From the NCBI RefSeq assembly GCF_027579695.1, contig NC_083577.1:30679198-30743197 (forward strand): a DNA stretch of 64,000 nucleotides. The letters run 5' to 3'. Below the pieces are notes generated by a model. That model had not been told where the DNA came from and made no database searches. It saw only the letters and a program-made list of their open reading frames with translations. Of the stretch, positions 54,903 to 64,000 are shown one piece after another; position 1 is the first letter of the stretch, and each line of letters opens with the position of its first letter. Position numbers and translations under genes: made by a program. This DNA is from Neoarius graeffei. Lineage: Eukaryota > Chordata > Actinopteri > Siluriformes > Ariidae.

Positions 54903-56701
54903 CAGGGGCGTCGTAGTGGGGGGGGGGAAGGCGGACTGAGTTACCAGGGCCCCAAGTGGGGGGAGGGCCCTTGAGGAGTCTGTAATTTTATTTTCCTTTA
55001 AATATCAATACCATTTAAAGATCACAATATATGTTGCTAACTAATGTAAATGTAATGTTTTGGGTAAATAAATCGTTTGATTAATGGATTGAATTGTGTG
55101 TCCTATCCTACATATAGTGTCTGGGGACAGCCCCCCCTTGCACGAAATGGTTTAGTCCGCTTTCACCGGGCTTTTTTAACTAAGCGCATTTAACGTAGCG
55201 TTCATTCTGCTGGAGCAGCGCATGCGCATTGTAGGCGATCTGTGCTATAGAAGATGATGCACAAGAAAACAAAATCCGTTTTATATGGTGCATTCATGTG
55301 CTATGGGAATTATGGTAAATACCAAACGCCGACATGGAAAGCACACATGAACGCCCCCTCTTGTGGTATTTTCCACTGGGCAACTCGTAGAAAATTTTGA
55401 TACACGAGTTGCCGAGATGAGATGAACTTTAACCTTTTCAACATGGCGGCGAGCGGTACAAGACTAGCTTATGAACCAAGAAAGAAGTGGTTTTCACCTA
55501 CGGAAAGCTGACTCTCACCTTTTAAACGAGTCATGTTATGTATATTATAGCCTAATACAAAATATTCTGTGGCTGTCCAAAGAACGCCAACAATGATCTA
55601 GATACTGGCTACACTCATTGTGGCTACAGCCAAATTTCCAAAAACTGCGTGGCATTCAATGTGTTAAGAAAATCTCTACTTGTCATGATCAGGAAATATT
55701 CAGCATTATTTACCTTTTGACTTTTGATAACTCGTATTCCTGCTGCAGCTGATGAACAAGACAATCTATAATTGTTTTAGCCAAATAACAGGCCTGATTC
55801 TGAATCTGGTCCGCCATCTTTAATTTGTCAACAACAACAAAAGCATGTGAACACAACACACTGGTAAATACCACTTCCCAACTGGAAAATATCTTCTTCC
55901 CATAGCACATGAACGCAGCATTAGAAACGAAAAGAGAGGCAGGAAAGAGACAAGAAAAGAAATGAGGGAAAGCAACTGCTCACAAACTTCTTTCCCAAGA
56001 AAGGTGAGCCCAAGTGTGAAAGCAAATAGCCTACAGTAAATGAACACCCGCGGTTATAAATGCTTCAATACCCCCGCGATTGTCAGTGCTAAAAACTGCA
56101 CAACACAAAATTAGAAACAACATGATGCCTTTTTTCTCTGCATTGCAATAGTATACTAATCGAAAATTAAATTATATTGGGCCGTAACGTAATTGGGCTA
56201 ATAGCTGGGGTATAAATTCCAGTGTTTAGCACTTTGTGGAAGCCTGTTTTCTTTTTGCCCTTTTTAAAATGAAAAATGACGAGAGTCAAGTTTTGTTTAC
56301 CTTTCATTCTAAATGAAGTATTTTGTTAATGTAGAAATCTGGAAATGGCATTTCTTTTATGTAATAAATAAGCTACTTGATAAAAATCTGTTCTCTTCAG
56401 CCCAATGCAAAGGTGCTCAATTTTCATGCAGGCCTATTATGTTTGGCGACCTTTGGTGGCATTTACTGTTACAACTTTTAATCATTCTGCAAATAAAACA
56501 AAGATTCAGTGACGTATTGTGTGATTAGGGTTTTTTATTCATTTAAGAGTTGTTAGATTAATGTGTGGCTACATAACTGACTGGACTGGTAGTACGCCCT
56601 TGTTGTTAGATACTTTCGGCATTGTTAACTGCTGAGCTTTTTTGGGGGGGCCCATGGCCACTGCTTGTGCATAGGGCCCAGAATTTGGTGCAACGCCCCT
56701 G
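54903..56701 (+). mobile_element. Non-autonomous hAT, family Y copy 1, in the transposase last exon
   Basis: Perfect 8-bp target duplication GGAAGAAG at 54895-54902 and 56702-56709. Ends CAGGGGCGTCGTAGTGGGGG and GGTGCAACGCCCCTG. The Kolobok frame reads NYVRKK before and TDVMTKLAKTVY after the insertion. A second, partial copy of the same family lies at 62425-62643. No transposase inside. Confidence 0.95.
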
Positions 56702-57384
56702 GGAAGAAGACAGATGTTATGACCAAGCTGGCAAAAACTGTTTACATGACCCACAAGGAGAAGAAGTCTCTATCACCATTGAAACGCCCTGCCCTACCTA
56801 AGAATGTGGCTCCTGTGGAAAAACCTGACAAACAAACAATGCTGTCAAAATATAGGTCACGTATGAAGCGCTCATGAATTTACAGGTCAGCTTCATTTAT
56901 TATTTCTCCAAACATAGCCTAATTTGTTAGAAAAATATTCCTCAGTGTTAGTTAGTATTGCTTTTCAAGAGTTTGTAAAGGAGAAAACTGCATTTCTAAA
57001 AATGAAATGTTACTTTCCTATGAAGCTTAAAGTTTTCTAGAGAAGAAATGACAACTTGTGTTCCTTGACAGTTATTCATGGATAGTTTAATAAAGGGAGT
57101 TTAAATGTTAAAGGGTCAAAATGGGTCATAGTGCTGTGTAATGTTAGGAGTAATTAAAATTGTAAATACACATGTTATGTATTTTCATTTGCATGTGTTT
57201 GTGGAAAAATTGAGTAAATGAATAAACTGTGCAAGTGATAGTAGAGCATGGGCATGTATGTATTTCATATGTACTTAAGTGAGAAATTAGAACATAACCA
57301 ATTTCCCAAAGCTGTAAATAATGAATTTGCATAAATAAAGAACCCACATCCTTCCAGTTTAGTCCACTGTAGAGCTCTCTTAGG

Positions 57385-57668
57385 TGTGGGTGGAGCACAG
57401 AGGACGGCAGGACAAAGCTTCAGGGAACAACAGGCTTTTATTGCCAGACTTTTCAGTATAACAATCGTTCTTATTTGGTAAATACACACACGCGCTGTGT
57501 TCTTGTCCCGGGAAGAGCTCTCCTCTGCCTCCTTAAATAGGGCGCGGTTACTGGGAAGACACACAAACACAGGTTAATTACCGTCAGGTGTAGTGATTCT
57601 GCCACTCACCTTCCCTGGCTCCGCCCTCCCGTCACAGACCGGCGCTTGACCACGCCCCCGCTGCCACA
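57385..57668 (-). mobile_element. Probable solo LTR, Ty3/gypsy-like, copy B
   Basis: The same family as 2917-3204. On the minus strand: TGTGGCAGCGGGGGCGTGG, CCCTATTTAAGG promoter-like box, AATAAAAG, and an end at GTGCTCCACCCACA. No internal region and no clear target duplication. A fossil, inserted in the 3' part of the Kolobok element. Confidence 0.62.
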
Positions 57669-57980
57669 TCCACAAAGAAATGTTTGTTTTTACATAATAA
57701 ATACGTTATGCTTTTATCTTTAAATGTCTTGTAAATAAAGAGGTTTTAAAAATATTACAGGTTGATATAAAAGAATGTTCATTGAAACTTAAATTTTATT
57801 TTGAAAGTGTTACAATATCTTTTTGATACAAGAACTATTCAATGAATCTCCAAACATTTCTAAAAGCAGCCAAAATATATGTACACAGCAAAAATAATTC
57901 AATACAGATTTTAAATTTCATGCCAAAAGCTGCAACAAAAATAAGAATGAATTATTTCAATTTATACAAAAAGTTTATCA

Positions 57981-59837
57981 TTAATGAGAGTCATCATCAT
58001 CCCCTGACACATAGGCCTGGTATTCTTCCCCTTCTGCCTTGGGAAAATTTCTTCTAATGTCGTGGACTGCACATGAAGGTATCACCTTCCTCTTGTTTGG
58101 TCCCAGCTTCCCATGCACCCACCAGGTAAACTGGCGATATGCTGCATATCGAAGTTCTCTAATTTGAAAAATAATTAAAAAATTGTTTTCTAAAAACTTT
58201 ATATAGCAAGTAGGTAGTGTCACAAGTCGTATAAAATATTATGAATTTTGTAAAGTTGCTGTTATTGATGAAATTTATTTGTGAAATATATATATATATA
58301 TATATATATGAGAGCATGTATGTGGAATTTATGCTACATCTCATTATCTCTAGCCGCTTTATCCTTCTACAGGGTCGCGGGCAAGCTGGAGCCTATCCCA
58401 GCTGACTGTGGGCGAAAAGCGGGGTACACCCTGGACAAGTCGCCAGGTCATCACAGGGCTGACACATAGACAACCATTCACACTCACACCTACGGTCAAT
58501 TTAGAGTCACCAGTTAACCTAACCTGCATGTCTTTGGACTGTGGGGGAAACCGGAGCACCCGGAGGAAACCCATGCGGACACGGGGAGAACATGCAAACT
58601 CCACACAGAAAGGCCCTCGCCGGCCACGGGGCTCGAACCCGGACCTTCTTGCTGTGAGGCGACAGCGCTAACCACTACACCACCGTGCCGCCAATTTATG
58701 CTACATATTTTAAGAATATTAAACCTTGACATGAGATTCTGCAAGCTATATGATGATATTAAATACGATTCAGTAACTGTATATCTTTTAAAGACATTAT
58801 ATGTTTAACGAAATATTAAGTAGAACAGCTACCTCTGTCCACCATATTTCATTTTTATTTACCTGTTTGATGGTGGGTTAACCTTCCAACTGTCTCCAAC
58901 TACATTGTTAAGACACACCAACACATTTTGTAGAACTGACCTGGTCAGACACAAAAGCTTGAAATCCTCATTGTATGTGATGCATACTGTGCTTTCTAAA
59001 AAGAAAATGAATGAAAACAGATTAACTCAATGAATACAATAAGGAAAGATTGTTTTTTTTTTTTAATTTTTAACAATAAGATATACTAACACACAAGTCC
59101 CAAAATGCATAATTAACCACATAATATAAACCTGCACACATTAGCATTTATGGTCAGTAAGACACTTTGTTTACTCACACCAACAGTAGGCTTATAACTG
59201 CATGACTAGAGCTACCATAATTGATTATATATCTAAGCGATCTATTGTTATTATATGTAGATACTGATGTTATGATGGGGGATTATTACAACATCGAATT
59301 GTTAACACTATATCTACTAGTGAATGTAGCACTAGCCCTATGTATTCGGCCGGGTATCGTTGACTTAGATACATGATACACGGCTGAATACATGAAACTG
59401 TATTAGAAACATAATCTAACGTACTGAAAATGCTACATGTACAAATAATAATCGTTATTGTAAGAAACCATCTGAATCAACGTTCACATATACTACTTTT
59501 AAGAGATCTGTCTTTCACCTGATGCATTTTCCGATGGTGCTGCAGAGGATTTTGTGCTAGGTCTCTCATGGCAGCATAAACATTCCTCTGGTCGCTGCAA
59601 AGTCGCGGTGGAACACAAGCCACACTCACACCAGTCCGTGCTCGTCAGCCGGAAAGAAATGTCTTCATCTATCTTCTGAACCCATACTACTTCGTCATCC
59701 AAATCGCTTTCTTCATTGACTGTTGTCTCTTCCTCTCCAGGTTTTCGTCGAGGCTCGAACATATAGCCACCCAACTCCAAAAAATCGGTGTCAGTATCGC
59801 TTGCACATGAACTTGCGCTATCGCTATCACTCGCCAT
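57981..59837 (-). CDS. P2X7 ballast-domain-like accessory protein of the Kolobok element, 209 aa
   Basis: Three exons on the minus strand: 59837-59519, 58995-58863 and 58158-57981. Donors (GCATCAG|GTGAAA, AAACAG|GTAAAT) and acceptors (TTTTTAG, AATTAG) are good and the phases join (319, 133 and 178 bp), giving 209 residues without a stop. The N-terminus is acidic and serine-rich ([19 protein letters not shown]). Then comes [13 protein letters not shown]...ECLCCHE, the Cys-rich zinc-binding start of the cytoplasmic ballast region of the P2X7 receptor. Exon 2 reads [20 protein letters not shown] and exon 3 [18 protein letters not shown] then [18 protein letters not shown], again as in the P2X7 C-terminus. 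There are no membrane segments, so it is not a channel. A SINE sits harmlessly in intron 2. Its role in transposition is unknown. Confidence 0.85.
58340..58692 (-). mobile_element. tRNA-derived SINE, copy 6
   Basis: Perfect 14-bp target duplication AATTTATGCTACAT at 58326-58339 and 58693-58706. Slightly shortened in the middle. It lies in intron 2 of the ballast-domain gene. Confidence 0.96.
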
Positions 59838-59923
59838 CTTTTATGAAGGGCGGTCAGTGGTGGGCCGCGTGACGTCACGCAGTAGATCAATATGGCGGAA
59901 CGCATCTAAGCTGAGCTCAGTGC
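59838..59923 (-). promoter_or_regulatory. Upstream region of the ballast-domain gene
   Basis: Between the start codon at 59837 and the TIR lie a TGACGTCA palindrome (about 59871-59877) and AATATGGCGGAACG (a CCGCCATATT-like word on the minus strand). No TATA box. Short spacing suggests that transcription starts in or next to the TIR. Confidence 0.4.
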
Positions 59924-60053
59924 AAGCCCATATTATTAAAAGTGAAAAGATACTGTTATGCGGTCTGTTCTTTCTCTATAAATTCCATGATCGATTACTT
60001 TATATATTTATCTATCTATTTGTGGTGATTTTGTACAAAAGTTGCTTTATCCT
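59924..60053 (-). repeat. Kolobok right TIR
   Basis: 130 bp, ends directly before TTAA at 60054-60057. Confidence 0.95.
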
Positions 60054-60057
60054 TTAA

Positions 60058-60637
60058 GCTGATATGTGATTGATCTAACAGTAAAACAGGACGAGGGCTT
60101 GAGAACCTTTTTGACACATTGAAGGGTTACAATTTTACTTGGCAACAGAATGTATCTGAATTCTGATTGGTTGTTGTATCTGAATTCTGATTGGTTGTTG
60201 TTATATTATTGCCCTTCTGTTGTCTTCTTGAGCCCAGAGCGGAGGGGGGAGGGGGAGGAGGGAGTGACAGGGTTCTACAGAGAAAAGTTTTTGCCCCCGC
60301 TTTCAAATGAAGCCCCTCGAGAACCAATCAGTTCAGCGGATGTGTGTTCTCGGTATGGGACGTTTTCAAAAGAGAGGCGGGAGGAACCAAACATTTCTGA
60401 TTCAGAAGGCGGAGGCTGTTTTGCTTATTACGTGAAAATGTTTGAGAGCGAATATTCATGAGCGAATTTTGCATGCTGTTTCGCCCAGTGGAAACCTACA
60501 GGAATCATTTGTGTACCTCGATTTTTTTTTTTTTTTTTCCTCAATCAGAAATATTGGTCGGGACGCGCCCATACCGTCCATACCCAATTCTACGCCTCTG
60601 CAGTAAGACTCTTAATTCTGTGTGTGTGTGTTTTCAG
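60058..60637 (+). repeat. TRIM intron block, copy 2 (directly right of the Kolobok)
   Basis: Matches TRIM intron 5 of copy 1 (15707-15758 and 16553-17054) without the small hAT, so it is the empty site for that insertion. A 23-bp phrase (TATCTGAATTCTGATTGGTT with neighbours) is duplicated at 60151-60190. Copy 1 shows the uninterrupted TTAA (15703-15706) at which copy 2 meets the Kolobok end. Confidence 0.92.
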
Positions 60638-61182
60638 CACCTGTAACTCTGGACCCCAACACTGCTCATCCTGAACTCATTGTATCTGATGATCTGAAAA
60701 GTGTGAGACGCAGCAAAAAGAAACAGAAACTTCCTGATAATCCAGAGAGATTTGATAAATATTGGGATATCCTGGGATCTGAGGGCTTTAACTCAGGGAC
60801 ACACTGCTGGGATGTGGAAGTTGGAGACGGTAGGTGGTGGTTTGTGGGTGTGATGACAGAATCTGCTCAGAGGAAGGGGGAGATATTCTACAGAAGTGGA
60901 ATCTGGTGTGTGCGGGATTATGGTGATAAATATTGCGCAGTTTCTACACCACATACAGCCACTCAGCTCTCAGTAGCACAGAAACTCCAGAGGATCAGAG
61001 TGAAGCTGGACTGGGACAGAGGAAAACTGTCATTCTCCGACCCTCTCACTAACACACACTTACACACTTTCACACACACATTTACTGATAAATTACTGCC
61101 ATTCCTACATGTTAATCATAAAGAATCTCCTCTAAAGATCCTCCCACCTGAGTGCTCTGTAAGAGTGAATCAGATCAGTTAG
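60638..61182 (+). pseudogene. TRIM PRY-SPRY exon, copy 2, without upstream exons
   Basis: The acceptor TTTTCAG is followed by an intact last exon: VTLDPNTAHPELIVSDDLKS, FNSGTHCWDVEVGD, RIRVKLDWDRGKLSFSDP and VRVNQIS with a stop. It is very close to 17055-17602, including the flanks. Differences cluster at SKKKQK/SDEEQK, DKYWDI/DDEYLCI, GRWWFV/CTVWIV, EIFYRSGIWCVRDYGDKYCA against GIFCRSGIWGVVYYDDEYGA, and FLHVNH/VLGVDH, mostly in variable loops that bind ligands in SPRY domains. No RING, B-box or coiled-coil exons lie upstream in the window; the Kolobok sits there. Orphan exon, or the last exon of a gene whose front was displaced. Confidence 0.85.
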
Positions 61183-61600
61183 CATTGATGTTGTTTTATT
61201 CCAGTTCATTAATAAAATACTGCAGATTAAAAGATTAGTGTTCTTTATTTAAGTCTTTTTTCCCCCTTTTGGAAACCCTGAAGCGCACACTGTGATTTTT
61301 TTCAAGGGGATAAACTCAAAATATTGACAGAATATCTTGAAATAATGAATTAACTCAAATAATAAGATATCTTAAAATATATTATGATAGCTTTTGAAAG
61401 TATGAGGAAGTCAAAATAAGCGAATTAATGATATACTGAGTGCTCTGTAAGAGTGAATCAGATCAGTTAGCATTGTTGTTGCTTTATTCCAGTTCATTAA
61501 TAAAATTCTGCAGATTAAAAGATTAGTGTTCTTTGTGCAAGTCTCCCCCCCCCACCTTTGGAAACCCTGAAGCATACAGTGATTTTTTTTTTTTTAAGTG
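61183..61600 (+). repeat. TRIM 3' untranslated region, tandemly duplicated
   Basis: 61183-61430 matches 17603-17860. From about 61436 the end of the coding region and the 3' UTR start again (GAGTGCTCTGTAAGAGTGAA, then TAGCATT...AATAAAAT...). One extra partial copy of the 3' end was added in tandem. Confidence 0.88.
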
Positions 61601-62400
61601 AATCTTCTTCTTCTTCTCCTTCCTCTTCTTCTTCTGGTTGCTCCCGATCAGGGGTCGCCACAGTGGATCTTTCGTCTCCATTGCTCCCTGTCTTCCACAT
61701 CCTTCTCTATCACACCTGCCACTTTCATGTCCTCTCTCACCACATCCATGTATCTCCTCTTAGGCCTTCCTCGTTTTCATGTGCCTGGCAGCTCCATCCT
61801 CAACATTCTCCTTCCAACATGCTCTGCATCTCTTCTCAGGATGTGCCCGTACCATCTCAGTCTCATCTCTCTTAGCTTCGTTCCCAAGCTCTCCACATGT
61901 GCTGTCCCTCTGATGTGCTAGTTCCTTATCCTGTCCAACCTTAACATCCTCAACTCCGCCACCTCCAACTTTGCCTCCTGTCTCTTCGTTAAGGGTACTG
62001 TCTCCAATCCATACATCACAACTGGTCTCACTACTGTCTTATACATCTTACCTTTCACTTTTGCTGGGACTTTCCTATCACAAATGACTCCCAAAATCCT
62101 TCTCCAACTGCTCCACCCTGTCTGCACTCTCGACCTCACTATCGCAGACCCCATTTTCCTGCACAGTTGACTCCAGGTACTTGAAATCACCAACTTTCTT
62201 TACGTCTACTCCTTGCATCTTCACTACACTCTCATCCCCATTCTCACTGATGCACATGTATTCTGTTTTGCTACTGCTCACCTTCATTCCTCTTCGTTCC
62301 AATGCATACCTCCATCTCTCCAAACCCAACTCAACCTCCTTTCTACTTTCACCATATCACAATATCTGCAAACATCATGTTCCATGGTGACTCTTGCCTC
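61600..62400 (-). mobile_element. RTE-like LINE, 3' part
   Basis: Minus-strand frames: LERWRYALERRGMKVSSSKT then EYMCI, VKKVGDFKYLESTVQENGVC, and in a second frame WSSWRRILGVICDRKVPAKV then KGKMYKTVVRPVVMYGLETV and EVAELRMLR. These are the thumb and C-terminal end of a reverse transcriptase of RTE type in fish. A frameshift lies at about 62110. The 3' end at 61600 is a GAA-rich tail (TTCTTCTTC on +). 5'-truncated, as usual for LINEs. Confidence 0.8.
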
Positions 62401-62424
62401 ACTTTGTCCGTCAAGCTATCCATC

Positions 62425-62643
62425 ACTGGTAGTGGGGGGGGGAAAGGGGGACTGAGTTACCAGGGCCCCAAGTGGGGGGAGGGCCCTTGAGGAGTCTGTA
62501 ATTTTATTTTCCTTTAAATATCAATACCATTTAAAGATCACAATATATGTTGCTAACTAATCTAAATGTAATGTTTTGGGTAAATAAATCTTTGTCATTT
62601 GATTAATGGATTGAATTGTGTGTCCGAGCCTACATATAGTGTC
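62425..62643 (+). mobile_element. hAT family Y, copy 2, fragment
   Basis: Matches 54916-55120 (GGGACTGAGTTACCAGGGCC, CCCTTGAGGAGTCTGTAATT). It lacks the CAGGGGCG terminus and is cut on the right by a short MITE at 62644. Confidence 0.9.
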
Positions 62644-62728
62644 CAGTGTTGCCAGATACTGCTGACATTTTCCAGCCCAAAATATGTTCAAAACCCGCCA
62701 AAATGCACTTAAAACCGCCCAAAATGTA
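62644..62728 (-). mobile_element. CAGTGTTGCCAGATT MITE, copy 3, partial
   Basis: CAGTGTTGCCAGATACTGCTG followed by the complement of the middle part seen in copies 1 and 2 (AAATGCACTTAAAACCGCCC). The far end is missing. Confidence 0.85.
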
Positions 62729-62991
62729 AAATGTACTTGATGCCTATCTTGCAAAGTAAAAATATGCAGCTAAAGACCAGTATACTATTTGTAAATCGAA
62801 CAACAATGCAAACAACTTCTAAATGGCAACATGAGACCGTCAGTGCTGGAGGTGAAAAATCTGCTGTCTGGTACTCGGCTCCGTATGGTTGAATCAGATT
62901 ATAACTTTGCGATCATCTGCTGTGTTCTGAATCCTACATGCACCAGTAGGTGATGCACACGCATAATATTATGTAGGCTATGTTAGGCTAC

Positions 62992-63364
62992 GGCGGCACG
63001 GTGGTGTAGTGGTTAGCACTGTCGCCTCACAGCAAGAAGGTCCGGGTTCGAGCCCCGTGGCCGGCGAGGGCCTTTCTGTGCGGAGTTTGCATGTTCTCCC
63101 CGTGTCCGCGTGGGTTTCCTCCGGGTGCTCCGGTTTCCCCCACAGTCCAAAGACATGCAGGTTAGGTTAACTGGTGACTCTAAATTGACCGTAGGTGTGA
63201 ATGTGAGTGTGAATGGTTGTCTGTGTCTATGTGTCGGCCCTGTGATGACCTGGCGACTTGTCCAGGGTGTACCCCGCCTTTCGCCCGTAGTCAGCTGGGA
63301 TAGGCTCCAGCTTGCCTGCGACCCTGTAGAACAGGATAAAGCGGCTACAGATAATGAAATGAGA
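62992..63364 (+). mobile_element. tRNA-derived SINE, copy 7, full length
   Basis: Head, body and tail complete. Perfect 11-bp target duplication TGTTAGGCTAC at 62981-62991 and 63365-63375. Confidence 0.96.
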
Positions 63365-63375
63365 TGTTAGGCTAC

Positions 63376-63741
63376 GATGCATATCTGACATCTGCATTGC
63401 TGAGGTTATTTATTTTTTATTTGTCTTTTATTTATTTATTTATTTATTTATTTATCTTTTTATTTATCCTGCTTGTTTTATTAATTTTATAGGCCTAGTT
63501 ATTGTACTTAATTTATTTTTGTCTACATCCATGTATTTTCTTCATCTGTTGTCCTGATTTTTGTGGATTTGTTAGATTGTACCTGTTTTATATACTTCAA
63601 TTAAAAAAAAAGTTAGGCTACGATGCATGGCTGAATGTAACATGAGAAGAGAAAATGGAGACTGGATTGCGTCATTCTTATTTACTAGTTTATGAGTTCA
63701 GTTTCTGCACTGCATTACACACATTCATATTAGTCTTACAG
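63376..63741. other. No gene seen; (TTTA)n microsatellite
   Basis: AT-rich, with TTTA repeats at about 63427-63456. The phrase TTAGGCTACGATGCAT occurs at both 63367 and 63613. No coding signal. Confidence 0.7.
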
Positions 63742-64000
63742 TTATCTGACATCCTGCAATATGTCAGATAACTCATCCACAGCATTAATCGAAGTGTGGC
63801 AAGCAATGTATGTTGCTATCCGTAGTTCACGACGTTTCTGGTCATCATGGATATCAGTCGTGTTAGCTCTCCTCACCGTAAAAGTTTTGACCGTTGGCTG
63901 GCACCTCATCTTGTGCTTTTTAGTTGCAGCGTGGTCTTTCAAGTCCTTGAGGTGAGCTCTTATGTCGGTGTTGCAAACTTTGCAGTGTGCCTTCTCTCCG
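63742..64000 (-). pseudogene. hAT transposase N-terminal zinc finger, cut by the window edge
   Basis: Minus-strand frame: GEKAHCKVCNTDIRAHLKDL, KDHAATKKHKMRC, TVRRANTTDI, then LRIATYIACHTSINAVDEL and a stop at 63742. The C-x2-C...H-x5-H spacing is the BED-like finger at the start of many hAT transposases, followed by the helix with ACH-SI--VD-L. The start lies beyond 64000. It ends in a stop (DILQDVR) with no obvious donor, so it is a fragment or one exon. Confidence 0.75.

Larger units (their letters stand above)
42320..56876 (+). pseudogene. Kolobok transposase with THAP domain, interrupted
   Basis: Exon 1 (42320-42700) encodes a THAP zinc-binding domain: MPQCSAFDCHVNSGRKEDGV, FPLKRPPLLKQWV, MCSKHL, a C2CH module that binds the element ends. 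Exon 2 is 43039-43125; exon 3 from 44233 (its end unclear); exon 4 from about 44733 to 45611 with the first catalytic Asp in VVGGDGRSDSPGY; exon 5 53062-53202 (LATDRHIMV, second Asp); exon 6 53572-53738; exon 7 54038-54327 (HTGDLEVFHSMLL, probable catalytic Glu); exon 8 from 54751 to the stop at 56876. Splice sites and phases of exons 5-8 agree. Breaks: an in-frame TGA at 44892-44894, no good donor after exon 3, an L1 at the exon-4 donor, and a hAT inside exon 8. D, D and E are all still present, but no full protein can be made. Confidence 0.88.
41953..60053. mobile_element. Kolobok DNA transposon, 18.1 kb with insertions
   Basis: TTAA lies outside both ends (41949-41952 and 60054-60057), the target site of the Kolobok superfamily. 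TIRs of 130 bp (41953-42082, 59924-60053) begin AGGATAA-GCAACTTTTGTA and differ at three positions by eye. Two convergent genes: a THAP-domain transposase (+) and a ballast-domain protein (-). Nested inside are an L1 (45624-52850), a hAT (54903-56701), a solo LTR (57385-57668) and a SINE (58340-58692), leaving about 8.4 kb of Kolobok itself. The left flank is the 52-bp array, the right flank is TRIM intron. Confidence 0.92.

Noticed and set aside
54732-54974. Short gene ending in a glycine-rich tail
   Set aside because: It is the last Kolobok transposase exon reading into the G-run at the end of an inserted hAT.
57981-59837. P2X7 receptor gene
   Set aside because: No transmembrane segments or extracellular ATP-binding domain; only the ballast-like cytoplasmic region is present, inside a transposon.
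61558-61921. Serine/leucine-rich frames on the plus strand
   Set aside because: Antisense of the GAA-rich 3' tail and end of the RTE-like LINE.

Overview
This is nuclear DNA of a bony fish, probably a teleost. The evidence is a TRIM35/NF7-like gene with RING, B-box and PRY-SPRY exons of fish type, seven copies of one tRNA-derived SINE, Tc1/mariner and hAT elements, a Kolobok element and an L1-type LINE. The species cannot be named from the sequence. Nearly all of the window is transposon sequence. The only host gene family seen is the TRIM family, and the window looks like the repeat-filled interior of a TRIM cluster.

Layout. 1-2902: a hAT transposon with a ZBED1-like transposase, split by a SINE. 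2917-5600: a solo LTR, a microsatellite and a decayed Tc1 element. 5606-7589: an element flanked by CATATG, carrying the first exon of a YqaJ-type gene and a LINE fragment. 7890-13300: a SINE, a hAT remnant, a repeat shared with the TRIM 3' flank, and Tc1 pieces. 13300-17602: a six-coding-exon TRIM gene with a stop at codon 6; its fifth intron holds a SINE and a small hAT. 18590-28117: a 9.5-kb transposon with 0.8-kb terminal inverted repeats (TIRs), an integrase-like gene on + and a HECT-type E3 ubiquitin ligase gene on -. 29557-34250: a 4.7-kb relative with 1.3-kb TIRs and a 6-bp target duplication, holding remnants of the same two genes. 34257-41952: tandem arrays, two hAT copies of one family in opposite orientation, and a triple nest of small elements. 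41953-60053: an 18.1-kb Kolobok transposon (TTAA ends, 130-bp TIRs) with a broken THAP-type transposase on + and an apparently intact three-exon gene on - for a small protein like the P2X7 receptor C-terminal ballast region; a full-length L1, a hAT, a SINE and a solo LTR sit inside it. 60058-61600: a second TRIM fragment, with intron and SPRY exon, almost identical to the first except in the SPRY variable loops. 61600-64000: an RTE-like LINE, hAT pieces, a SINE and the zinc-finger end of another hAT transposase.

How the parts work together. The three large DNA transposons share one plan. Two genes start next to opposite TIRs and run toward each other, one for the transposase or integrase and one for an accessory protein (HECT ligase, or ballast-domain protein). 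In the two integrase/HECT elements the TIR itself seems to carry promoter and first-exon signals, so one repeat would drive both genes. In all three the transposase is broken; in two (the 9.5-kb element and the Kolobok) the accessory gene is the better preserved. The Kolobok right flank begins inside a TRIM intron while its left flank is an unrelated satellite, so the element sits at a rearrangement breakpoint that probably cut off the 5' half of the second TRIM copy.
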